From contig JADKAV010000004.1 in NCBI GenBank assembly GCA_016719135.1, positions 1-64,000 of the forward strand: a stretch of 64,000 nucleotides of DNA. The letters run 5' to 3'. The position numbers were made by a program, and so were the translations under genes. This stretch comes from Micrococcales bacterium. GTDB taxonomy: Bacteria; Actinomycetota; Actinomycetes; S36-B12; UBA10799. Below are positions 41,767-49,467 of this stretch, in pieces; position 1 is the first letter of the stretch; every line of letters starts with the position of its first letter. Below the pieces are notes generated by a model, which searched no databases, was not told the DNA's origin, and saw only the letters and a program-made list of their open reading frames with translations.

Positions 41767-44052
41767 TTACACCCGCTTGGCGTCGAAGACTCCCTCGACG
41801 GTCCGGACTCCTTTGATGACTGCCCCGAGGTGCTTCGGGTCGGCCATCTCGAACGTGAAGCGCGAGATGGCGATTCGGTCGCGGTTGGTGGTCGAGGACG
41901 CAGACAAGATGTTGACGTGGTTGTCGGACAGCACTCGTGCCACATCCGACAGCAACCGGGCGCGGTCCAGAGCCTCCACCTGGATGTTGACCAGGAACAC
42001 CGACTCGGCGCTCGGCCGCCACGTGACCTCGACCAGTCTGTCGGGCTGCTGGGCCAGCTCGGGGAAGTTCACGCAGTCCTTGCGGTGCACCGTTACCCCG
42101 CTGCCCCGGGTCACAAAGCCGATGATCTCGTCGCCGGGCACCGGGGTACAGCACTTCGATAGCCGCACCAGTACGTCGTCTGTGCCAGCCACAGCGACAC
42201 CTGGGTCACCCGCTGACCGGGAACGCATCGAAGGTGGCGGCGTCTCTTCTTCAGTGTCGTCGGCTGCGGCTTCGCTTCCACCGCGTCCGGCGATGAGGCG
42301 GTCCACGACGACCCCGGCGTCGAGTTTGCTCTCACCGATCGCGGCGTACAGGGCACTGACATCTGACATCCGGTAGTAGGCGGCGATGCTCAGCAGATCA
42401 GGGGTGTTGAGCAGGCGTTGCATGGGCAGCGAACGGCGCCGCAACTCCCGCAGCAGCATGTCCTTGCCGTGCTCCACCGATTCCTCGCGTCGCTCCCGCG
42501 TGAACCACGCGCGGATCTTGCTGCGAGCCCTCGGTGAAGCGACGAAGTTCAACCAGTCACGCGACGGCCCCTGCCCCTCGGTCTTCGAGGTGAAGATCTC
42601 GACGGTGTCGCCGTTGTCCAGGCGTGACTCGAGCGGGACGAGTTTGCCGTTCACCCGGGCGCCGATCGTCCGGTGACCGACCTCGGTGTGCACCGAGTAG
42701 GCGAAGTCCACCGGCGTTGCGCCGGCCGGCAGCGAGATGACATCGCCCTTGGGGGTGAAAACGAACAACTCCCCCGAGCCGAGCTCGTAGCGCAGGCTGT
42801 CAAGGAATTCGTCGGGATCCTCGGTTTCCCGCTGCCACTCGAGCAGTTGGCGAAGCCAGGCGAACTCGTCGGGGCCATCGTCGAGTCCGCTGCGTCCTTG
42901 CTTGTAGCGCCAATGCGCCGCAACACCGTACTCGGCCTGCTGGTGCATCTCCTGGGTGCGGATCTGCACCTCGACGGGTTTGCCCTCCGGTCCGATCACC
43001 GTCGTGTGCAGCGAGCGGTACACGCCGTACCGCGGACTGGCGATGTAGTCCTTGAAACGACCCGGCACCGGGTTCCACTTCGCGTGCAGCAGGCCCAGAA
43101 CGCCGTAGCAGTCCTGAATCGAGTCCACCAGGATCCGGACTCCCAGCAGATCGTAGATGTCAGCGAAGTCGCGTCCTCTCACGATCATCTTCTGGTACAC
43201 GCTGTAGTAGTGCTTCGGTCGGCCGTTGACCTTCGCCTTGATCCGGTTGGACTTCAACTCGTCGTCGATCAGGGCCAGAACCTGCCCGAGGTACTCGTCG
43301 CGCGACGGCGCCCGCTGTCCGACCAGACGGACGATCTCGTCGTACATCTTGGGGAACAGCGTCGCGAAGGCGAGGTCTTCGAGTTCCCACTTGATGGTGT
43401 TCATGCCCAGCCTGTGGGCCAGCGGTGCGTAAATCTCCAGCGTCTCGCGCGACTTCTTCTGCTGCTTGTCCTCCGGCATCCACCCGATGGTGCGCATGTT
43501 GTGCAGTCGGTCGGCCAGTTTGATGACCAGCACCCGGATATCGCGGGCCATCGCCACGACCATCTTGCGCACCGTCTCAGCCGCTGATGCGTCGCCGTAC
43601 TGGACCTTGTCGAGCTTGGTGACCCCATCGACGAGACGTGCCACCTCATCGCCGAAGTCCTCCCGCAACCGGGCCAGCGGATAGGCGGTGTCCTCCACCG
43701 TGTCGTGCAGAAGCGCCGCGGCCAGGGTGGTCGGGGTCATGCCGAGCTCGGCGAGGATCGTGGCCACGGCCAGAGGATGTGTGATGTACGGTTCCCCACT
43801 GCGACGCATCTGGCCGGAGTGCAGATGTGCCGCCATCACGTACGCACGCTCGACAACCTGCCGGTTCGCCTTGGGATGGAACTGCCGCAGAGTCCGCAAC
43901 AACGGCTCAAGTTCGGGGATCGAGGTCCGGCTACTGCCGGTCAGCCGCGACAATAACTGCCTGCGTCGTGGGATGTCCTGGACACGACTGACCGCAGACG
44001 CGGGCACCGACGATTCGTCAGTTCCCGAGCTCTGGGCCGTCTCACGGGCCAT
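41767..44052 (-). CDS. relA: Bifunctional (p)ppGpp synthetase/hydrolase (RelA/SpoT homologue)
   Basis: Stringent-response enzyme that both makes and degrades (p)ppGpp. The 761-residue product has the HD hydrolase domain with HDTVED (116-121) and KLADRLHNMRTIG. The synthetase domain carries GRFKDYIASPRYGVYRSLHT; RFKD is the bifunctional signature. TGS (VFTPKGDVISLPAGATPVDFAYSVH), the zinc-finger/helical region with KCCTPVPGDEIIGFVTRGSGVTVHRKDC, and a C-terminal ACT domain follow. All catalytic residues seen are intact. In most actinobacteria apt lies between secF and this gene; here only about 60 bases separate them. Confidence 0.97.
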   Translation of the reverse strand: MARETAQSSGTDESSVPASAVSRVQDIPRRRQLLSRLTGSSRTSIPELEPLLRTLRQFHPKANRQVVERAYVMAAHLHSGQMRRSGEPYITHPLAVATILAELGMTPTTLAAALLHDTVEDTAYPLARLREDFGDEVARLVDGVTKLDKVQYGDASAAETVRKMVVAMARDIRVLVIKLADRLHNMRTIGWMPEDKQQKKSRETLEIYAPLAHRLGMNTIKWELEDLAFATLFPKMYDEIVRLVGQRAPSRDEYLGQVLALIDDELKSNRIKAKVNGRPKHYYSVYQKMIVRGRDFADIYDLLGVRILVDSIQDCYGVLGLLHAKWNPVPGRFKDYIASPRYGVYRSLHTTVIGPEGKPVEVQIRTQEMHQQAEYGVAAHWRYKQGRSGLDDGPDEFAWLRQLLEWQRETEDPDEFLDSLRYELGSGELFVFTPKGDVISLPAGATPVDFAYSVHTEVGHRTIGARVNGKLVPLESRLDNGDTVEIFTSKTEGQGPSRDWLNFVASPRARSKIRAWFTRERREESVEHGKDMLLRELRRRSLPMQRLLNTPDLLSIAAYYRMSDVSALYAAIGESKLDAGVVVDRLIAGRGGSEAAADDTEEETPPPSMRSRSAGDPGVAVAGTDDVLVRLSKCCTPVPGDEIIGFVTRGSGVTVHRKDCVNFPELAQQPDRLVEVTWRPSAESVFLVNIQVEALDRARLLSDVARVLSDNHVNILSASSTTNRDRIAISRFTFEMADPKHLGAVIKGVRTVEGVFDAKRV

Positions 44053-44098
44053 CAGGTCACCGCCTCACTCGTGTCCTCGAGTCTACGGGCCGACGCGA

Positions 44099-44112
44099 TC
44101 ATTGCCCAATGA
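44099..44112. repeat. TCATTGCCCAATGA palindrome after secF
   Basis: A near-perfect 14-base palindrome three bases after the secF stop, in the short gap before relA. The related TCATTGGGCAATGT lies at 21411-21424 after pilC. Function unknown. Confidence 0.4.
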
Positions 44113-44114
44113 AG

Positions 44115-45248
44115 TCAGCTGCGCCGTTTGGACCGACTCGTTCGCTTCGGCTGGACACGTGGGGAGGAGGACTCGCGGCCCTGGCGGTGACGTCGGTCCG
44201 TTGCGGGTGCCAACGATCCGGAGGCGGCACTCACCGTGGACTCCTGGGCCCCGGTGGCTGATTCGTCCGGGCTCTGCTCGCCACGCGCGGCGCGGCGTTT
44301 CGCGACACGAGCCGACAGGGCCTTCATCGCCGGCTCCCGGTCCTTGATCTGGCACAGGACCGGGGTCGCTATGAACACCGACGAGTACGTGCCGACCGCC
44401 ATGCCGATGAACAGAACCAGCGCCAGGTCCATGAGCGTCGCGGCACCGAGCAGACCGGCTCCGACGAACAGGATCGCCCCGACCGGCAGAAGAGCCACGA
44501 TCGAGGTGTTGATCGACCTGATCAGCGTCTGGTTCAGGGCCAGGTTGGCAAGCTCGCCGTAGGTGTACCGACTCTGACCGGTGACACCCTTGGTGTTCTC
44601 CTTGACCTTGTCGAAGACCACCACCGTGTCGTACAACGAGTACCCGAGAATCGTGAGCAAGCCGATCACGGTCGCCGGGGTGACCTCGAATCCGACCAAG
44701 GCGTAGATACCCGCTGTGATCAAGATGTCGTGGGCAAGAGCGACCAAGGCGGCCACCGCCATCTGCCACTGGAAGTAGATCGACAAGAAGATGACCACGG
44801 CAGCCAGGAAGACCATCAGCGCGATCAGGGCCTGTCTGGTGATCTCACCACCCCACGTGGGACCCACGTTGCGGCTGGAGATCTGGTCGGCATCGACCGA
44901 GCAGGCACCGGCCAATGCCTGCACGACGCCGGCATTCTGCTCGTTGGACACCGCTGGCGTCTGGGCCCTGATGTTGGCACCACCGACTTCGGTGACTGCC
45001 GCGACCTCCACCCCGGTGTCGCTGATTGCGGTCCGGACGTCCTGGATCGAACACGACTGGCTAGGGACCAGGAACTCTGCTCCACCCTTGAACTCGATAC
45101 CGAGGTTCAGCCCCCGTAGCAGAATTCCAGCCAGGGCCAGAACGATCAGTATCGCCGAAACCGTGTACCACCGGTTACGTTGTCCGACGATGTTGTAGGA
45201 CACCTCACCGCGGTAGAGCTTGCCACCGAGGTCACCGAATTTGGACAT
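44115..45248 (-). CDS. secF: Protein translocase subunit SecF
   Basis: Membrane partner of SecD that uses proton-motive force to help export. From ATG 45248 the product is 377 residues. It begins MSKFGDLGGKLYRGEVSYN and has the first helix with LGIEFKGGAEFLV, an extracytoplasmic P1-like region, and five more helices. Conserved blocks include ALVALAHDILITAGIYALVGFEVTPATVIGLLTILGYSLYDTVVVFDKVKEN and LIRSINTSIVALLPVGAILF. The C-terminal tail is long, cytoplasmic and basic/Ser-rich (ends RTSRSKRRS). The start overlaps the secD stop by one base (TGATG). Confidence 0.96.
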   Translation of the reverse strand: MSKFGDLGGKLYRGEVSYNIVGQRNRWYTVSAILIVLALAGILLRGLNLGIEFKGGAEFLVPSQSCSIQDVRTAISDTGVEVAAVTEVGGANIRAQTPAVSNEQNAGVVQALAGACSVDADQISSRNVGPTWGGEITRQALIALMVFLAAVVIFLSIYFQWQMAVAALVALAHDILITAGIYALVGFEVTPATVIGLLTILGYSLYDTVVVFDKVKENTKGVTGQSRYTYGELANLALNQTLIRSINTSIVALLPVGAILFVGAGLLGAATLMDLALVLFIGMAVGTYSSVFIATPVLCQIKDREPAMKALSARVAKRRAARGEQSPDESATGAQESTVSAASGSLAPATDRRHRQGRESSSPRVQPKRTSRSKRRS

Positions 45249-46957
45249 CAGACCTCCACCTTGTCCTTGGTGCGCGACGATGTCTGGCCGGGCATGGACG
45301 TGACGCCCAAGCGCCGCGGATCCAGACCGGTCAGCGGGTGACCGCTGGTGAACCACGTGCTGCGCGCGAGCACGCTGACCATCGGACGGGTGAAGATGAA
45401 CGCCACCATCACGTCGATGAGCGTGGTGAGACCCAGCACGAACGCGAAACCACGAACTGCGCCGACCGACAGGTAGTACAGAATGACCGCGGCCAGGAAC
45501 GACACGAAGTCCGCTGCCAGAATCGTGCTGCGTGCTCGCGCCCAGCCCGCGTCGCACGCTGCCCGAAGGCTGCGACCCTCACGGATCTCGTCTCGGATGC
45601 GTTCGAAGTAGACCACGAAGGAGTCTGCGGTGATACCGATGGCGACGATCGCACCGGCCACGCCGGCCAGTGTCAGTGCCAGTCCGACTTGTCGCCCGAG
45701 GATGACAAAGACGAAGTAGGTGATGATCGCGGCGAGGATCAACGACACCACCGCCACCATGCCCAGTGCGCGGTAGTAGAACAGCAGGTACACCACGACC
45801 AAGCCGAGCCCGAGGGCGCCGGCGATCAAGCCGACCTTCAGGTAGTCGGCGCCGAGAGTCGGTGTCACCGTTTCGACCGATGCGATGTCCAGCGTCAGCG
45901 GCAGGGCACCGAATTTAAGGACCTGTGCCAGGTTCTTGGCCTCGTCGGCGGTGAACTGGCCGCTGATCTGCGCCCGTCCGTCGTTGATCGGCTGCTGGAA
46001 GAACGGCGAGGAGACCACCAGTCCGTCGAGCACGATACCGAACTGGTTCTGCGGCGAGGGCAGGCTCACCAGGCGGTTGGAGATCTCGGAGAGCGCCTGC
46101 GCGCCGTCGCCGTCGAACTCCAGGTTCACGACCCAACCACCGGCACCGCCTTGGGCCAGCTCTGCGCTGGCGTTGGTGATGGATGTGCCCTTGATGAACG
46201 CCGGTTCGAGCAAGTACTTCGCTGTCCCCTCTCGATCGCAGGTCACGATCCACTTATCGGGGTTGTCAGGTTTGCCGCCCTGCCTACTGGCGGGGTCCGT
46301 GCAATCGAGGTTCAGCAGAGCGTCCTCAAGGGCCGGGTCGTTCGCGTTGTCCCCCTCGACCGGCGGTAGCAGCGTGTTCGCGTCCTGCGCTGAGTCCTGA
46401 GCCGGGCTAGTGTCCGGGCTCGGGGAGTCAGCGGCAGGACTGGGGGTGGTTTCGGCGAAACTGCTCTCGCCGCTGGCGCCGTTGTTGTTCTTCTTCTTTT
46501 TCTTCGTGTTGTTCGTGTTGTTCGTGGGGTCCTGCTGCTGGGCCGCAGCGGGATCGATGATCGCCGGGTCGACGATGGTCGACACCGGGCGGAAGTCGAG
46601 CAGGGCGGTCTGACTCAGTTGCTCGGCGATCTCACGCTGGTTCACCCCTGGTACGGACACCACGATGGCCGCGTCATTACCAGAACCCTGGATGGCCACA
46701 TCCGCCTCGGCGACGCCGAATCCGTTGACCCGCTGACGGATGATCTCCACCGTCTGCTGCAACTGCTCATCGGTGATGTCACTGGAGCCTTCTGCCTGAT
46801 TGGGGACCAGGATGACCTGGGTGCCACCTTGCAGGTCGAGCCCCAGCCGCGGAACGTGGGAGGTTCCGGGCCACAACGCCCACACCCCGAGGCCGATGAC
46901 AATAACCAGCAGCGACAACAGCGGTCGCCATGGTTTCGGCCGTGCTACTGCAGCCAT
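45248..46957 (-). CDS. secD: Protein translocase subunit SecD
   Basis: RND-like subunit of the SecDF export motor. The 569-residue product has a first helix, then RLGLDLQGGTQVILVP and a P1 domain (RVNGFGVAEADVAIQGSGNDAAIVVSVPGV). It ends with the helix bundle carrying YLKVGLIAGALGLGLVVVYLLFYYR, LTLAGVAGAIVAIGITADSFVVYFERIRDEIREG and FILGLTTLIDVMVAFIFTRP-like segments. A low-complexity insert rich in Asn and Lys, then Ser/Pro, occupies the P1 region (bases about 46390-46540); it is probably an exposed flexible loop. It lies between yajC and secF in one operon. Confidence 0.96.
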   Translation of the reverse strand: MAAVARPKPWRPLLSLLVIVIGLGVWALWPGTSHVPRLGLDLQGGTQVILVPNQAEGSSDITDEQLQQTVEIIRQRVNGFGVAEADVAIQGSGNDAAIVVSVPGVNQREIAEQLSQTALLDFRPVSTIVDPAIIDPAAAQQQDPTNNTNNTKKKKKNNNGASGESSFAETTPSPAADSPSPDTSPAQDSAQDANTLLPPVEGDNANDPALEDALLNLDCTDPASRQGGKPDNPDKWIVTCDREGTAKYLLEPAFIKGTSITNASAELAQGGAGGWVVNLEFDGDGAQALSEISNRLVSLPSPQNQFGIVLDGLVVSSPFFQQPINDGRAQISGQFTADEAKNLAQVLKFGALPLTLDIASVETVTPTLGADYLKVGLIAGALGLGLVVVYLLFYYRALGMVAVVSLILAAIITYFVFVILGRQVGLALTLAGVAGAIVAIGITADSFVVYFERIRDEIREGRSLRAACDAGWARARSTILAADFVSFLAAVILYYLSVGAVRGFAFVLGLTTLIDVMVAFIFTRPMVSVLARSTWFTSGHPLTGLDPRRLGVTSMPGQTSSRTKDKVEV

Positions 46958-47221
46958 CTATCCCTCGCCGTCCATCACACTCGCCACCGCGGCGCGTGCG
47001 TACTTCACCACGACCCCGTCGCTGATTTGCAACCCGATCGTCTGATCTTCCATCCACACGACAGTCCCGTAGATACCTGCCGTCGTCATCACCTCGGCCC
47101 CCACGTGCACCGCCATCTGGGCGGCCTGCGCCTCCCGTTGCCGCAGTCGCAGCGGACGGATCATGGTGAACCACAAACCGAACAGCAGCACCAACGGCAA
47201 CGCCAACACCACGAGTTCCAC
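46958..47221 (-). CDS. yajC: Preprotein translocase accessory subunit YajC
   Basis: Small single-pass membrane protein associated with SecDF. The 87-residue product has an N-terminal helix (LVVLALPLVLLFGLWFTMI), then RPLRLRQREAQAAQMAVHVGAEVMTTAGIYGTVV, the family's conserved segment after the helix. It starts 10 bases after the ruvB stop and ends directly before secD. Length and order (ruvB-yajC-secD-secF) are normal. Confidence 0.93.
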   Translation of the reverse strand: MELVVLALPLVLLFGLWFTMIRPLRLRQREAQAAQMAVHVGAEVMTTAGIYGTVVWMEDQTIGLQISDGVVVKYARAAVASVMDGEG

Positions 47222-47230
47222 TGCCCGATC

Positions 47231-48280
47231 CTACCCGCCGGGTGCGACATCCTGTGGATTGGTCAGGGTCAGTTGATCGGCTCCAGCCGGAAGTGCCAAG
47301 CCCAGGTGCGCATACGCCCTGGCGGTCGCGATGCGACCACGCGGGGTTCGGGCCAGGAAGCCCGAGCGCAGAAGGAACGGCTCACACACCGTTTCCACCG
47401 TCTCCGACTCCTCCCCGACGGCCACAGCCAGCGTCGACAAGCCCACCGGACCACCCCCGAAGTTGCCGATCAGGGCCTTCAGCACCGCACGGTCGAGTCG
47501 GTCGAGGCCGATCGCGTCTACCTCGAACAAGGCCAGCGCCGCCTCGGTGGACTCGACATCCACGCGCGTGTCACCGTGGATCTGTGCGTAATCACGGACC
47601 CGTCGCAGCAAGCGGTTGGCGATCCGGGGGGTGCCGCGTGAACGGCCGGCGATGATCTCCAGTGCGGCCGGGTCGGCCTCGATCCCGATCAGACTGGCCG
47701 CACGACGCACGATCTGCTGAAGGTCGGCGGGATCGTAGAAATCCATGTGCGCTGTGAAGCCGAACCGGTCGCGCAACGGGCCTGGCAGCAGCCCCGACCT
47801 GGTCGTCGCGCCCACCAAGGTGAACGGGGACAGGTCCAGAGGGATGGACATCGCCCCCGGGCCCTTGCCGACCACGACGTCGACCCGGAAGTCCTCCATG
47901 GCCATGTAGAGCATCTCCTCGGCCGGCCGGGACAACCGATGGATCTCATCGATGAACAGCACTTCGCCGGGCTGCAGGGCGGTGAGGATCGAGGCCAAGT
48001 CCCCCGCGTGGGTGATCGCCGGTCCGCTGGTCAGGCGAAGAGCTGTGCCCAGTTCGGCGGCGATGATCATGGCCAGGGTGGTCTTGCCCAGACCGGGCGG
48101 GCCGCTGAGCAGGACGTGGTCGGCGACGTGCTCACGTTGTTTCGCGGCCGACAGGACCAGCCGCAACTGGTCCTTGACGCGTTCCTGACCGATGAAGTCA
48201 CGTAGCGTCGTCGGCCGCAGCGCTCCCTCGACGAGCCGTTCGGAGTCGTCCGCACCGGTGGAGACGATGGGATCGTTCAC
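47231..48280 (-). CDS. ruvB: Holliday junction branch migration ATPase RuvB
   Basis: AAA+ hexameric motor that moves Holliday junctions with RuvA. The 349-residue product starts MNDPIVSTGADDSERLVEGALRPTTLRDFIGQERVKDQL. It has Walker A GPPGLGKTTLA, Walker B EVLFIDEIHRLSRPAEEMLY, sensor 1 LVGATTRSGLLPGPLRDRFG and the winged-helix C-terminus (GFLARTPRGRIATARAYAHLG). It overlaps ruvA by four bases (48277-48280). Confidence 0.97.
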   Translation of the reverse strand: MNDPIVSTGADDSERLVEGALRPTTLRDFIGQERVKDQLRLVLSAAKQREHVADHVLLSGPPGLGKTTLAMIIAAELGTALRLTSGPAITHAGDLASILTALQPGEVLFIDEIHRLSRPAEEMLYMAMEDFRVDVVVGKGPGAMSIPLDLSPFTLVGATTRSGLLPGPLRDRFGFTAHMDFYDPADLQQIVRRAASLIGIEADPAALEIIAGRSRGTPRIANRLLRRVRDYAQIHGDTRVDVESTEAALALFEVDAIGLDRLDRAVLKALIGNFGGGPVGLSTLAVAVGEESETVETVCEPFLLRSGFLARTPRGRIATARAYAHLGLALPAGADQLTLTNPQDVAPGG

Positions 48281-48888
48281 GGGGAAACCGCCGGACTACG
48301 ATCCAGAATCTGCAGGGCCCGCCGCAGAGCCTCTGGCACGCTCAGTTGACCGGAATCCGGCTGCTGGGCCACCGCGGCGACCGCCGACTGAGCCTCCGGG
48401 GCAGACCAGCCGAGACCTGTCAGTGCGGCGCTGACTTGTGTCCGCCACGATGCCTCGGACGGGATACCCGTGTCAGCAGCAGCCGTCGAGACGCCAAGGC
48501 GGTCTTTGAGGTCGACGATGATCCGCTGTGCGCCCTTGCGTCCCACCCCCGAGACGGTCATCAGCGCTGCCACGTCCTCGTCGGCGATCGCACTGCGGAT
48601 CTGATCGGCGGTCAGCGTCGAGAGCATGGTCAGCGCCAGCCGCGGTCCGACCCCCGATACGGTCTGCACCGTGCGGAAGATCTCCCGCTCCCCCACATCG
48701 GCGAAGCCGTAGAGGGTCAGGCTGTCCTCGCGGACCACCAGATGCGTGACGAGAAGGCACTGCTGTCCGACCTCCAGGCCCGCCGCTATACGCGGGGTGA
48801 CCACCACGCTGATGCCCACCCCGCCCACCTCTACGACGACCTCGTCGGCGCTTCGAAACACGACCTGGCCGCGGATCTGCGCGATCAT
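48277..48888 (-). CDS. ruvA: Holliday junction binding protein RuvA
   Basis: Tetrameric junction-binding partner of RuvB. From ATG 48888 the product is 203 residues beginning MIAQIRGQVVFRSADEVVVEVGGVGISV, the OB domain. Helix-hairpin-helix segments IFRTVQTVSGVGPRLALTMLS and LMTVSGVGRKGAQRIIVDLKDRLG follow, then the C-terminal RuvB-binding UBA-like domain (QVSAALTGLGWSAPEAQSAV). An upstream in-frame start (48921) would add 11 residues into ruvC and is less likely. It overlaps ruvC by four bases. Confidence 0.96.
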   Translation of the reverse strand: MIAQIRGQVVFRSADEVVVEVGGVGISVVVTPRIAAGLEVGQQCLLVTHLVVREDSLTLYGFADVGEREIFRTVQTVSGVGPRLALTMLSTLTADQIRSAIADEDVAALMTVSGVGRKGAQRIIVDLKDRLGVSTAAADTGIPSEASWRTQVSAALTGLGWSAPEAQSAVAAVAQQPDSGQLSVPEALRRALQILDRSPAVSP

Positions 48889-49379
48889 CGACCCACCGCC
48901 ACCGCCGTGCGTGACCGCCACACGTGACAGATGCCCAGCGCCAGAGCATCTGTTGCGTCGACCGGCTTGGGCAATTCGCGGAGACCGAGGATGCGTCCCA
49001 CCATGAACGCCACCTGCGCCTTGTCGGCACGACCGGATCCGGTCACGGCGGCTTTCACCTCGGTGGGAGTGTGTTGGTGCACGGGCAGATTCAACTGAGT
49101 CGCGGCGAGCATGCAGACCGCTGCGGCCTGCGCGGTGCCCATCGCGGTCCGTACGTTGTTCTGGCTGAAGACCCGCTCGACGACCAGCACGTCGACGTTC
49201 ATCTGCATCAGGTGCTCATGGACAGCGTCGTACACCTGGCGCAGGCGCATCGCGAGCTCGTCCTGTGGATCGGTCCGGATGACACCGGCCAGCAACGAGT
49301 GCGCCTTGCCATCGGATCCAGACTCGACCACGGCCACGCCGCAGCGGGTCAGACCCGGATCCACTGCGAGTACCCGCAT
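48885..49379 (-). CDS. ruvC: Crossover junction endodeoxyribonuclease RuvC
   Basis: Dimeric Holliday-junction resolvase with an RNase H fold. The 164-residue product starts MRVLAVDPGLTRCGVAVVES with catalytic Asp7. It has the Glu of LVVERVFSQNNVRTAMGTAQA, SGRADKAQVAFMVGRILGL and the C-terminal acidic pair in VDATDALALGICHVW. ruvC is first in ruvC-ruvA-ruvB; an 88-base gap separates it from the acyltransferase gene and may hold its promoter. Confidence 0.96.
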   Translation of the reverse strand: MRVLAVDPGLTRCGVAVVESGSDGKAHSLLAGVIRTDPQDELAMRLRQVYDAVHEHLMQMNVDVLVVERVFSQNNVRTAMGTAQAAAVCMLAATQLNLPVHQHTPTEVKAAVTGSGRADKAQVAFMVGRILGLRELPKPVDATDALALGICHVWRSRTAVAVGR

Positions 49380-49467
49380 TCGTCGCCTCCCTCACTTCGT
49401 ACAACTGTACGGCAGCCTACCCGCTTTGCGACGACGACGCGGGGAAGGCTGTGGATGACACGCGGGG

